From the NCBI GenBank assembly GCA_028829895.1, contig CM054179.1:105549875-105613874 (forward strand): a stretch of 64,000 nucleotides of DNA. The letters are read 5' to 3'. A model generated the notes under the pieces. It did not search any database, was not told the DNA's origin, and saw only the letters and a list, made by a program, of their open reading frames with translations. Of the stretch, positions 49,701 through 62,152 are shown one piece after another (position 1 is the first letter of the stretch; each line of letters begins with the position of its first letter). The DNA comes from Sinotaia quadrata. Lineage: Eukaryota; Mollusca; Gastropoda; Architaenioglossa; Viviparidae. The translations under genes were made by a program, and so were the position numbers.

Positions 49701-52404
49701 GGGGTGCCCTAAGTTGAATCACTTTATCATTCAGTATTAATTTAAATATTTTGACTTTAGTGATTAACTGTCACTATGTGGGCCTTGATATCCACATCAA
49801 ATATTGCCAGGTTTATTTGAAAGTGAAACAACATCACCACCACCATGCAATCATTGGCTTAGTGTTCTAACCAGTTGAAAGTTCTGTTATTTATTAACTT
49901 TAGCTCTTATCAGATATATAGTTAACTCTACATGTATACTAATGAAACAACAATACGTGATAATGAATTTTAGCCAAATTTTAAAGTTAATTGGATTTTA
50001 TCATATAAATACTGGTATGCACTTCAATTATTTCACAATAATGAATAAATACATTACCCACTGAAAAAGAAAAAGATTTCTATACAGCAACAAAAAAAAA
50101 TCTATGTACAGTGTAAAACAAAAGTGTCAGGTTTGTGGATACATAACTTTTCAAATCCACTTGAGATGATAAATATCAAGTACCATACTAACACATATCA
50201 TTCTAAATCTATTGATTTTAATTAATTTGTTTATTTCTTATTTGTAATATAAGCACATTCTTACAGTGCCTGGTTATGCAGTCTACCTTATCATTGGATT
50301 GTTTTGGAATACAGTGAGTGATGGTGTGTGTGTGTGTGCATACATGCGTAGCATGACACTTTATAAACCAAAAACTATTTATTAAAAACCATTTTAAAAA
50401 CAAGTATGCCAACATAATTCTTTGACTCAGAATTCTCATTCTTCTCTCATGTACATCAACAAATAAATATACATCAAAAGACAAAAAACAATATAGTTTA
50501 ATATTTTATTCCAGAAAATCTTATCTCCATGTAATCAAAATTAATTAATGAAGGCAAATATAATGGTCAAAAACAGAAGAAAAAAGATAAAAATAAGCAC
50601 TGACACTGACATAGAAATAAGACTCAATAACTTCAAATTAACTTTTCATGCAACAACGAATCTGCTTGTTCATAAGAATTTACTAAATAAAATAATTTTG
50701 CTTGAATTCTTCATACTGAGCTTTATTCATATTGGAAAAAACAAACGTACCCATACACTAAACTAACAAAACCAAATAAATACAGTATGACTATTTGGTA
50801 GTCGCTGAGGCATTCATACAAGATGAAATTTACTTAAGTACTGAACACATTAGACATATTTCATACATGCATATTAGCATTGTGCAAGAGATAATTCAGA
50901 ATCCACATAACCTTACCTTACATACCCCACTCCCATCTCCATCCCCAATGTAAGTCAGTCACTTGCAAATACCTACTGCCCAAGTTTAATCAAACATAGA
51001 AAATAAGTCGGTTGTGACTTCTCACATATAATACTGACCCCATACACTTTTAATAATCTAGGCAGTTTTAATTCAGATCAAGCATGTTATGCTCTCGATG
51101 GGTTTTGAAAAGTAAAGGCACACAAGTTTGAATAGGCATATAATATGAATGTGCATCCATATATACTATTAAAAAAACAAAAATACAAAGACATATGAAA
51201 CATAACAAACCAAATTAAAAACTTGTTCAGGTACAACGAAAATTAATAATAACTTCTGAGGAAGTCTAGCAAAAGCGATGTCCAGGTGTAATTACTAGCC
51301 TTAGACTAGGTGCAAAAATTAATGGTAGGTTTAAAGAAATTCTAACAAGAAACAATTTTCAAAAAATGATGTTAGGTGTAACATAAAATACCACATACTT
51401 TAGAGTGGAACAAAAAAAAACTGTGCTTGGGTGTATCAAAGTTTTAAAGTCCAGCAATAATTTAAAACAAAGGTGTATGTACCTAAATTAAAGGTAGCTT
51501 AAGAAGAAAGTCATGATAACCACCAACCTACAATGGCAACCAAAATTAACATTAGTTAATAAACTAACATTAGTTCTAGAAAAATTCTGCAAAGAAACAT
51601 TTAGGTGTAACATAAATTACTATAAGCTTTAGAGAACGACAAAAAAAAAGTGGTCCAAGTGTAACAATAAACTAATAAATGCAGCTTTACAAAATGAAAA
51701 AAATTAGTCTTGTAGTGTAGAACTAACAACAGCTTTTAAAGGAAGACAACTAAAATGATGTCAAGGTATAACCTAAAACTACAGGCTAAAACTGTTTAGC
51801 AAACAGTGACTAGTGCTTCAGTGAGACTGATTGTATCCAGACAATCCTTTCAAAGGAAGCAAATTTATTAAAGAAGAAAACCCACATTAGTTCAAAACAA
51901 CTTTCATTTAATTATATAATACAGTTATATGTAAAAGCACCCCACATGTGATAAGCAGTTTGTTTAATCCTATGCTTTAATGATCATCAAGAACTGCCTT
52001 TTCTACCCATGTAAAATGAGTTTTTTTAACCAGTTTTTTTTTTCTATCATGATCACCATACAATATTCAACAAGACTTAATTCCCATTTAAATAAGCAAA
52101 TAGAAATTATTAAAAAATTACTTGACAAGTTCAATGAGTTCTAGTTTCAAATTATAGTAGGCAAGTGTCAGTTTACAAGTTCAATGAGTTCTAGGTTTCA
52201 ATAGCCATAAGTTTGTGAGTAGAAATAATAAAAAAGATGATTTATAAAAGTGCATAAAGTGTACAGCAGAATATAATAAAACACATATAACAAGAAACAG
52301 AACAAAAATAAGCACATACATTAAATAACATTTTTAAATGCAGAATGTGGCAAAATACACCTGAATAAATAAATAATTTTTAATAATGAGCTTTCCACAT
52401 CCAG
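46736..52404. other. Intergenic region and SEL1L3 3' flank
   Basis: No coding gene recognised. The segment 48620-48860 is less AT-rich (GTGTACGCCAAACTGGTGTG, CCAGGGTTCCCTCTAG) and may be a dispersed element. Three 28-bp units lie at about 48900-48975 (AAACACACATCCACCTTTAA). Degenerate ~100-bp repeats with AGGTGTAACATAAA and ACAAAAAAAAACTG lie at about 51250-51790. An AATAAA on the minus strand at 51864-51869 could serve SEL1L3. Confidence 0.5.
47653..47760 (-). promoter_or_regulatory. Candidate BACE non-coding first exon and promoter
   Basis: A strong donor (TTTG|GTAAGTATG on the minus strand, intron start 47652) follows a short stretch with several CpGs. It is the best donor that I saw upstream of BACE and could splice to the acceptor at 36133. 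The transcription start is not visible. An independent gene start cannot be excluded. Confidence 0.25.
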
Positions 52405-52509
52405 CTAAAGTTGAAAGAGTTCTGGGTCTTGATGGTGATGTCTACAGTAGGAGTGAACAAAATATATTGTTCCCAATGCAGCAACTATACATCCTAGATA
52501 AGTTGACAT
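52405..52509 (-). CDS. SEL1L3: SEL1L3 terminal exon F
   Basis: Thirty-four codons and TAG: MSTYLGCIVAALGTIYFVHS, a single membrane span, then a YCRHHHQDPELFQL tail. The acceptor is ATTTTGCAG. Confidence 0.9.
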   Translation of the reverse strand: MSTYLGCIVAALGTIYFVHSYCRHHHQDPELFQL

Positions 52510-55500
52510 CTGCAAAATATTAAAAACGCTCACATTTTTAAATAACATTTTAAATTAATAAATATTTTAAAGTTTAAATTTGGAGGAACTTGTGTAAGAC
52601 AAGTGCAAGTTTGATTATTTCACTCTGACCTCTTCTCTGAATTTCTTCATGCGAATGTTCATACTTATTTACTTACTGCAAATCAGCTAAGAGGTATTTC
52701 CCCAAATTACCAGTTAATGCAAGTTTACATTAGAAAGGAATAAAATTCACATGGGGAAATAACTATTATTTGGCCCTTTATTATTACGTCCCTTACAACT
52801 TCCTCTACAGCAGAAAGGATGCAAACAGTCAAAAAATCACTCACAAAAAATGCCATACCAGCTTTATTTTCTATTTACAGACTAATATTTATAGGAGTGT
52901 TTTATCCTATTTTCTCTCTTCAGTTGTTGATTTTATTAAGTTAAGCAAAATCAAACATTTGAAAAAGAACTATTAATACATTGACAAAATATTATAATGA
53001 TATTTTGCCTTTAATAATAATTTTAAGTTAATCAAATTTTGGTATTCTAGTTTAACCAAACCCCCAATTTGGTAGGGCCTATAAATTACTACTTTCCTGT
53101 TATTGTAAACAAAATAATACAGGTAAAATACCCAAAAGCTGTTTGAATACATTTTTCAATTTAATTATAACTATGAAATATATATTTTTTATTTTTGTGG
53201 ATTCTTTCCCCTTTTCTTTGCCACTATAGCACAGAGAAGATAAGTTATTTAAGTTTGGTCTTCTTGCTTATTCTTAAAGGTCAAGTCCATGAGGTATATC
53301 AATAACAAATTTTTTTAAAAGATGGAAAAAACACAATGCAACTGAATGACAATTTTGGCTACAACAATATTAATTTTCCATCCTTATATATAAACTGTAC
53401 TAAAAACTGATTCTAAAAACAATTGTTCCAGCCACTATAGCACAGAGAAGATAAGTTATTTAGGTTTGGTCTTCTTGTTTATTCTTAAAGATCAAGCCCA
53501 TGAGGTATATCAAAAACAAATTTTTAAAAGATGGAAAAAACACAATGCAACTGAATGACAATTTTGGCTACAACAATATTAATTTTCCATCCTTATACAT
53601 AAACTGTACTAAAAACTGATTCTAAAAACAATTGTTCCAGCAAATTTGAATTGATAAAAAATAATGGTGAAATGGTTACTAACAATAGCTCAATCGCAAG
53701 ACTAAAAAGTGAGTTAGTCAGTTTTATGTTTCCTACTTAAATACATTTTATTTTGCTAATAATGTATCATACACAAAACAAAACAAAAATAAACCATTTA
53801 GATAATTTTTTAAATGAACATTCTAACAGTGCCTCTTGCCATTCCGTTTCCCATAAAAATTGCATAACTGATTACAAGTTTAAAAGTCTTTAACAAAATA
53901 ATTTGATTCTGGTAGTGTACATGAGTTGTGTGTATGTGTGTGTTTGTGCATGTGTTGTGTGAGAGAGAGAGGGAGACAAGAGAAAGAAAGAGAAAAGAAA
54001 AGTTAAAGTCCACAGTATTTTTTCATACTGCTGCATACTTAAATTAATCATGTATATTTCTTCTAACTACTATTTTTAGATTTTAATTCTGCTGCACTTT
54101 TTCTTGACTGCACAAGATATAATACTTGAACAAAATTTATATATGTAACAAGTAAATACAGAAATAAAGTAAATAAAACAAAACTAACCTTCATCCACAT
54201 ATGATATCGCATCCAGATATCAACAAGCCAAATGCGATACCAGGCTAAAGTACAAGGAACAAAAGCCTCACTCTTATGGGATTCTCTGCATCTGGAGATT
54301 ACAAATGAAAAGAACAGTTTCTTTAACCAAACCATGGTTTGATAACTGTGACTTTTGAAGGGAAGTAAAGAGTTACTAAATAATAATAATAATAACAACA
54401 ATGACGACCTATTATTATTGTTGTTGTTGATGTTGCTGTTCTAAGTGATAGAAACATAAATTGAGCAGATGAAGGCACTATAGAAATGTCCTCAGGTTTG
54501 TCTTTCAGCTACTAGGTTTGTGTTTAACATGTCTGATTAAAGGGACCCAAGTCTGCCATTTGGGTTACAAAAATCAGCCAAATAAACATTATATACAAAT
54601 AAATATAAATATTATATACAACTTTGATATTATGGAGTCATTGGTCTCTTTAGATGACTGATATAAAAATTTTTTCTGATAACATTCAATAATTGAGTAT
54701 GAGAGAGGTGAAATTCTGTATAAGTTTCTGTTACTATCAATCCATCCATGAGGCAAAGAACGCCATACTAAAAAATAACATCTGAATTGGCTATAACTAT
54801 ACAGGCTGAATTTTCTTCTTACTTAAGATATTTTCAAATGTTTTAAAAGTTATTCACTGTAAAAGTAAAAAAAATCAAATAAAAAAATACTAAACCTCAC
54901 TTTCTTGCTTTTAATAACTATCTTTCAATAATTACAAACAACATACATATATTAGATTTATGAAACTTTGGGGTATGTAAGTCAATATTTACCAATAAAG
55001 AAAAAACAAAAATAATAATTCTATTTGTCAAGTCATAAATTATAAACTATCGGGACAGTTGTTACTGTTTAAATAGAGAGAGATAGTTTTTAATTAATGG
55101 TAATTAACAGATCATTGAACTTTCAATAGATGAAATGCCATCTCAAACTGTTACCGGTCATATAGTTCCATCAGAAGAGTTATATTATTGGTGTACGTTG
55201 ATTGAGGGATGCCTAGAGATCTCCAGACAGTTTCTGAAATATCAGTGCCTTCTTCCAGCATGAATCCCAGGTTAAAGAGAGCCTGCAACAAACAAATACA
55301 ACATACATATATCTCTTATCCAGATACAAGTGTAAATTCAAGGCGTAATATGGTAAAGCAAAAATGGTTTTCTATCTACAACGTATCTTATTCTGTTTAA
55401 TCCCAGTGTAAAAATTTAATACATACAGTGTACATGTTTAATAAGTATGCTTGACAAGCCTGTCTTGGATTCAATGTTGAGCACATTTATAGCACTTTTA

Positions 55501-58500
55501 AGTGCTTGAAGCCAAAGCAAGTTCAATATAATATGGCTTCACCTATAATGAGGCAAGATTCTTTGGCTTCCAAGGACCACTTTATAATGAGGCAGATGCA
55601 AGCACGCACAATGTATTCAATCTTGTTTCATTATAATTTTGTGCTATATATGCTTTAGCACCAATAAACTTTGATTTATTTAATCTCTTAACCCAAAAAA
55701 TATTTTGCTCCTTTGTTCAAATTTACATTTTTACTGATTGTGGATTATGTGTGTGCATTCAAGTGTGTGTACATGTCAGAAATTTACTGAATACTAATGT
55801 TTTGAGAGTACAAGGTTTTGATTGAATTTTTATTTTATCTGATGTGCATAATGATTGATTAATTGACATCAATAGGGTCTCAATTAACTTTTTTTCCTTA
55901 TTGTACAGCAACATTGTATAATTTAAAGTTTAAATAAATATTTTAAAATTTTTTAAAATTAAAATCTGTTGATGTTATCACTTAATTTTTTTCCAAAATT
56001 GCAGATAACATGAATTATTAGTGTCTTACATCTACACAGAAAATTATTACATCATAGAAAGAATGAATATTACAGTAGATAGTCCCAACCAATTTTTCAA
56101 ATTAGATTCAGAGTAAAACAAATGTGTTTACCAGATAGTATTAGATAATATAAGGTTAACTGCAAATTTCTAAGAGAAAACCTCAAGCAGTTTATGAAAT
56201 ACCATCATTTGAATATACAATTTAGTTGTCATCAATTTACAAGATGAATAAATGCTCACTTTTTAAACACTGTAAAAAAAAGTAAAAATCTTCAGTTATT
56301 AAATGGCAAAGTTAAAATTATAACAGAAGGGTATATTCTAAATGAAATAAATGAAAAATTCTTTTCAGAAAATGTATTATATTTTACAGTGTGCAAACAT
56401 AGCTCTTCATTACATAAACATACTTGTAATATAAAGTGCATATTCAAGACATCATAATATTCAGATAAGTGGCTTAAAATGCACTTTTTTTTAAAATTTA
56501 AAACTACTACAGGCCAAGAAGAAAAAACTATTTATCAGCCAGCCTACAGCCTTCAAATTTGGAATATAAGGTGCCCTTTGTATAAGAAAGCAAAAACACT
56601 AACCAGCAGAAGAATATCATTAAATATGTTTTTATTTTATTAATTTTTTAATGTTTGAAAATATGTACTATTTTCCCATTTGTAATAAATTCACAAAATA
56701 TTTTATACATGAATTTTTTTTTAAATAATACTTTTTTTTTTATTATCTACTGGACAAGCCCCTCAATGTACCATCTTTTTTATTTTCTGTACAACCAGAA
56801 TAATGCAAGGAAAATAGAAAAAAATATATTTATCAATCTACATTTTAAAATTTGGAATAATTGTTAATATCAGTTGTTAGTTTTAGATTATCTGGAATAG
56901 ATTTTATTTTATAAATTATTTAAATATATAAAACACCTATATTTTCCTAAATGTAGGCATGTCTATTAGACAAGAAAAAAAACCCAGTGAAAGTCTTGCT
57001 GTAAAATTTAAAATGTTATTAAAAAGACATTATTCTTCAAAAAGTATGTTTCGATAATTAAGAATTGGATATGATTACTATTTTTTAATGTTTTATGCAT
57101 TTCTTTGTCTTCATGAATGAGTATTAATTATTCTTGTTATGCCTTCTAAAGTTCTATTATACCACGTGAATAGTTTTATTACAAGACTTTTCTTAATCAT
57201 TATAATGTGTGCATTGTTTAATCACAAAATACTGATTGTTAATTTACAAATATATTGCCTTTTTATAAATTTCTAAAATTTGTAGTAGAAATGACTAAAA
57301 TTTAAAATTCATGTAAATGTTCATGATTCCGTAAATTACTATCAGAACAGGTTTCACTCAAGATCATTCCTCTACTGCTGATACTTTTTGTTTTAAAACT
57401 CATGGCAAACACTTTTTGAAAGAATACATTTTTTTAACCTAATATAATTACAATGGATTCAAAAAGAATGACTGTTTGAACCGCTATGCAAGTATTTTTT
57501 TGTCAATGTAGTTCGTTTCAGACCAATAATTTCAGAATAATATTGCAGATATCGTCTTATATGTAAGTTAGACTTGATTTATTAAAGTAAATATTTTGTA
57601 ATTGTCAACAGAAAATAAAAAATGTTTTAAAGAAAATGTTTATTTCAAGAGTGTATTGTATTTTGTCAACTAAAATTAATAACGACCAATGAAATAAGAT
57701 TTGGAAGTGGTAAAAAAGGGGACCGTTAAAAAGCTCTTAGCAACTGACTGTCTCAACCAATCAAATTAAATCTTGTTAATGATTTGCATAAAATCCAAAC
57801 CAGGCCGTTAGGTTAGGGTTTCTCAAGAAATCGGTTTGTAAAACTGGTTTCAGACAGATTTTAAAGATTATAATGTAAGGGAGGTAATCATCTCTTTTTC
57901 CTGTACCATGTTTCTTCCTACTCTAATTAATGGTGGCAATCGGGAGTCAAACTATTGTGTTTTCGGCGATGCTTGTGCGAATACCATCAGCAAGAAGCTT
58001 ACATAACAATACAAAAATAATTTCCTAGATAGGAGGTCAGGTATAATTTGTCCTTGACTTCATTACAACAGACAACATGAATTATTACAGCATCTTACGT
58101 GCGGATCTCCTTTCTTGGCTGCTTCTTGGTAATAGTATGCTGCTAATGTAAGATTCCGTTTCCCTTGGCAACCATACCAGAAATAATCTCCCATCTTGAT
58201 ATAGGCTGAAATAATTATTTTCATTTTTAAAAGCAAAGATAATGTTTGCTCCCTTTAAATATAGTTGTATCTCTTACTATATATACATTTTCTGATAAAG
58301 TAGTATGGACACCCCCATTAATAATAATAATAATAATAATAATTCAAAATAAATTGATAACCATGCTAATAGGATAATTATCCGCTGTTAAGGGAGCACA
58401 TCAAACATTTTTACATTCATATCTTTTGTTTTCAAACACATTTTAAAATGAATACATCCCTGATACTGCTGGAAGAAAAGAGTTGTAGCAATATAAAGAC

Positions 58501-61500
58501 ACATGGAAACAGAAATTAAATGTTGTTTTTCCAGCCAGTTCATGTTACAAAGTCATACAATAATATCATATTGGTATTAATATGTTGACTTGTGTGCAAA
58601 AAATATACATAGTTGTTTTAGGTTTTTTAATTTCAAAATGTTTCAGAAAATGCTTATACAAGTGCTGGCTGCTCGTGAATGGAGTGTGAAAGACTATTCT
58701 AGTGGCTAATACAAAATGTGCCATTTGAAACAAAAACTAACAGTTTACAATATTACAATAAACTGTAGAAATCAAAAGAAAAGAGAATGTTGACCTACAT
58801 ATTCCTGTGTAGAAATCAAATTAAATATTTAATTCTTTATATTCCAAACAAAAATTTGTTTGTTAATTTTTAAAGAAAAAAGGTAATAAAGGAAAGTCCC
58901 AGAAAATTGCACTTAGTTACAATCCTTCTTTAAACTGCTGTCTCTCTGGCTGATCTCTTATCTGTCTGACTGATTGATCCATCTATCTGATTTGTTTGAT
59001 CTATCAACCCATCTGTCTACATCTGATCTGTCTGATTCATTCATTAACTTATATATCTTGTTTCAACTGAAAATCAAAACCTCACTCATAAATGGAATGT
59101 CAGATAAAAAAAAACACCCTATGATGAGCATTAAAAAATTAAATGCATGTGAAATGGATAGTAATAATTTATATTCATTTTCATATTCACTCTGACCAGC
59201 AATGACATCTTCTGTTCTTATGCTTTTTTCTTCATATTTTACCATTGCTACATCCTCCTCCAAGGCATAAAAAAATGCATTATCTTTTTTAAAATAAGAA
59301 AAATAAATGTTAGTAGTTTTCTCTCTTTGAATTAAGTAACTATAATTCTTATTTTTAATTTGCTTATCATTACATTTCTGCTTATGACCTATGAACTTTG
59401 GATTACACAGTAAAAGAAAGGAATCTACAAAGAGGACAATAATGAATATTTAGAGTCTATACATAACTCGCAAAAATAAGCATTTACGGGGGGGGGGGGG
59501 GGGGGGGTGTCAATAAACCTGACAAAACTGAACAAACTCTCTACAAACTGACAAAAATGAACAATCACATGGGATCTATAAATATGACAAATATGAAAAA
59601 TCACTGATCTACAAACAGCAAGAATGAACAAACACAAGAAACTTACAAACATGACAAGAATGAACAATCATAGATGATCTACAAACTTGACAAGGACAAA
59701 CATTTACTGGGGCTAGAAATAAATGACAAAGAGTTAACATTCTCAAGGTACTATAAAAACATGACAAGTATGAATATTCACGTATCACAAGAATGAATAT
59801 GCATAGGGGATTTGACAAAAATTAGTACTCACAGTTGATGACTAAAATGAATACATAATTATCTATAAACATTACAAAAAAATGAACATTCTCTCTCACA
59901 GGATATCTACAAACGTGACAATAATGAACACTGTCTCTCAAAGGATATCTACAAAAATGGCAACAGTGAACACTCTCTCATAGGATATCTACAAACATGA
60001 CAATAGTGAACACTCTCTCTCATTAGGATATCCTCAAAAATGACAATAACGAACACTCATAGGGGATTTGCATAACAATGAACACTTGCAATTATTAACC
60101 CAAACATGACAAATTTGATATATTAAAAAAAAACATCAAACTTGAACACAGTCTCATAGGGTTTCTACAATCATAACAATAGTGAGTACAAACAGGATTC
60201 ACAAACACAAAATTCACAAAACACAAACACAAAGAAATAATACTTACAATAAGAATCTACAAACTGCTGTTCACGCTGTACAGACAGATTATAGTGACGC
60301 CATTGACATTCTTTGCCAATCATTGCAGTGACCCCATTCTGTGGATGATAGCAATAAGAAAAAAAAATATTACTGCCTTTCTTAAATCAAATCAAATCAA
60401 TGAATCAAATCTTTGCATCATCTTTTCAAGTTATATTTACTGAACTCATAAAATTATAATCACAATATATTAAATATACATAGATGTTATACATACATTA
60501 TACATGTAAAAATCCATATATAAACATTATATACATTAAGCATTACATTTTATCAACTTTATACACAAATTGTTTCACTGAGTGAGCAGAAACTGTCTCC
60601 AAGAGTCATGTAGGTTTTGACTATATTGACAAAATATCATTTTCTAAACTATTCCAATTAAACTGACGAGTCATCTAACCAAATGGCAAAATTTTGAAAC
60701 CAGCAATTATATGCGAAAGAGAGAATCCTTTTTTTAAAAAAAAATATTTTTTGCTTTCTGGTAAAAAGTTTAATTATTTGGAAGGAGGCTTGGTGAAGAA
60801 GGATGTCTGTACTGCTTTGGAACTAGTTGGTGTTTCAAAAAGTTTATTTTTTTACTGACACTCAACAGCACATTAAAATAATGTGTAGTGCAGTAAGATA
60901 ACAGGGGTTTCATTGTGCCATTTATTTTTTATGCTTGAATGTATGTCTTGTATCCATTTTTTATATTCTTACTTTACTCTCTATGGTTTTGCATAAGTTG
61001 TCTGATTCAGACACAGAATTGACACTTGCCATACTTCTGAGTAAAAACTTGTTTTTTTGTGTCTATACTGGATGTCACCAAGGTTTACAATTTCAAGTCT
61101 GATTAGGTATAATTCAGTCAAGACAAAGATTTCAATAAATATTAGTGATTTCCATGTAAAGGTTAATATCTTTGCAGTCATGTGTAAACACCTCCCAGTT
61201 TGTAGCCATATAAGAATTAATATCCTTGAGGTCATGTATAAAAACCTCTCAGTTTATAGAAGCAAAACAATCTTGAAGCTTATCATTACTAGTTCATTTT
61301 CCAATATGATCCTTGCATGGAATCAATCACTTCAAAACTTGTCAATCCTATGTACCTTACATAGCTTCAATCATTTCAGAACTTGCTGCTCCTAGGCACC
61401 TTACAATCAGCTTCAATCATTTTAAAACTTGTCGATATTAATGACAACAGCATAGTTATATATTATCAAGCACTGTCTTTTATCAAGTCCATTACAGTAG

Positions 61501-62152
61501 AAATTAAATATTAAATCAATCATTTAAAATGTGCTAGTTAGTAGGTTTGTGTCAATGAAGAAAAGTCAACAGTTAAATGCCATTTCAGTCTGCTTAGGAG
61601 AAAAGAGTAAATTAATAATATGCCTTGAGAGTGGTGACATGGTTAACTAACTTAACTTTCAACTGTCCAGAGGTATATTTTTGAGTGTCTTTGTGTGTGT
61701 GTGTGAGAGAGAGGGAGAGAATGCATGCATTATATAGTTTTTGTTTTGCTACTGAATTCCGAAGTCCATTTTGTAGCTTGGATTGTGCATATATTAATAG
61801 CAAAAGCAAGTTTCTTTTAATGAAAAGTGCAAATCTATAATTAAATTCAGCGCATTCTATGAGCCTGGCTATGTTAAAATTGGCAACTTCAGCCGTAATA
61901 TTAACTTAAATTCCTAGGTTCTCCTCACTAATCCAGGTATTGTCAGCTGTGATATTAAACTCACATTGTTCTCCTCACAGAGTCAAGCCATGTTAAAACT
62001 GGCAATATCAGCTGTGATATTAAACTTGCAATGTCTGCTTATGATATTAAATTAAACTCACCTCATTCTCCTCACAGAGCCAGGCTATGTTAAAACTGGC
62101 AACTTCTGGTCCAGCCTCGGCAGCTAAAAGGTAATGGTAAGCTGCCAATGGT
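52405..62152 (-). CDS. SEL1L3: SEL1L3-like Sel1-repeat membrane protein, 3' six exons (5' part outside window)
   Basis: Six exons join in frame: 62152-62062, 60338-60248, 58205-58099, 55282-55155, 54291-54189, 52509-52405, giving the last 207 residues and a TAG stop. Sel1 repeats are TPR-like alpha-helical pairs that bind proteins; SEL1L relatives act in the secretory pathway. Visible repeat cores are AAYHYLLAAEAGPEVASFNI and SYIKMGDYFWYG with ALFNLGFMLEEG. The order LGFMLEEG, VWRSLGI, ELYDRC, then a W-rich segment (LAWYRIWLVDIW) and a terminal membrane span (YLGCIVAALGTIYFV) with a short His-rich tail matches the C terminus of SEL1L3 as I remember it; SEL1L ends differently. The paralogue call is less sure than the family call. 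No upstream exon was found between 62153 and 64000. Confidence 0.8.
53221..53642. repeat. 211-bp tandem duplication in the last SEL1L3 intron
   Basis: Copies start at 53221 and 53432 with CCACTATAGCACAGAGAAGA and end with CTAAAAACAATTGTTCCAG. Only a handful of differences are visible, so it is recent. Confidence 0.95.
54189..54291 (-). CDS. SEL1L3: SEL1L3 exon E
   Basis: One base then 34 codons: CRESHKSEAFVPCTLAWYR and IWLVDIWMRYHMWMK, rich in Trp and hydrophobic residues. Acceptor ATCTCCAG, donor GTTAGT. Confidence 0.9.
55155..55282 (-). CDS. SEL1L3: SEL1L3 exon D
   Basis: Forty-two codons plus two bases: ALFNLGFMLEEGTDISETV, WRSLGI, NNITLLMELYD. Acceptor GTTGCAG, donor GTAACA. Confidence 0.95.
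58099..58205 (-). CDS. SEL1L3: SEL1L3 exon C
   Basis: Two bases of a split codon then 35 codons: YIKMGDYFWYGCQGK and LAAYYYQEAAKKGDPH, a typical Sel1 repeat. Acceptor TATTTCAG, donor GTAAGA. Confidence 0.95.
58318..58342. repeat. AAT microsatellite
   Basis: About eight TAA repeats in the intron just upstream of exon C. Confidence 0.9.
59488..59508. repeat. Poly-G run
   Basis: About 20 consecutive G on the plus strand. Such runs are error-prone in sequencing, so the exact length is uncertain. Confidence 0.9.
59520..60190. repeat. Degenerate 36-45-bp array 3' of SEL1L3 exon B
   Basis: Fifteen or more units built from GATCTACAAACATGACAAGAATGAACA and, nearer the exon, GTGAACACTCTCTCATAGGATATC. 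The core ATCTACAAACTG also occurs in exon B next to its donor (plus strand 60253-60275), so an exon origin is possible but weak. Confidence 0.75.
60248..60338 (-). CDS. SEL1L3: SEL1L3 exon B
   Basis: Thirty codons plus one base: NGVTAMIGKECQWRHYNLS to REQQFVDSY. Acceptor CATCCACAG, donor GTAAGT. Confidence 0.9.
61854..62040 (-). repeat. Exon-derived tandem copies 3' of SEL1L3 exon A
   Basis: About three units of roughly 50-80 bp on the minus strand. The nearest reads GCCAGTTTTAACATGGCTTG, then CTCTGTGAGGAGAAC and AATGTGAGTTTAATATCA, copying the end of exon A, its donor and the start of the intron. The next is a partial GTGAGGAGAAC copy near 61913-61960; the farthest reads GAAGTTGCCAATTTTAACAT at 61860-61895. 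Confidence 0.85.
62062..62152 (-). CDS. SEL1L3: SEL1L3 exon A (first in window)
   Basis: One base of a split codon, then 30 codons: PLAAYHYLLAAEAGPEVAS to WLCEENE, a Sel1 helix pair. Acceptor TTTTTTTATCAG, donor GTGAGT, phase 0 out. Confidence 0.9.
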
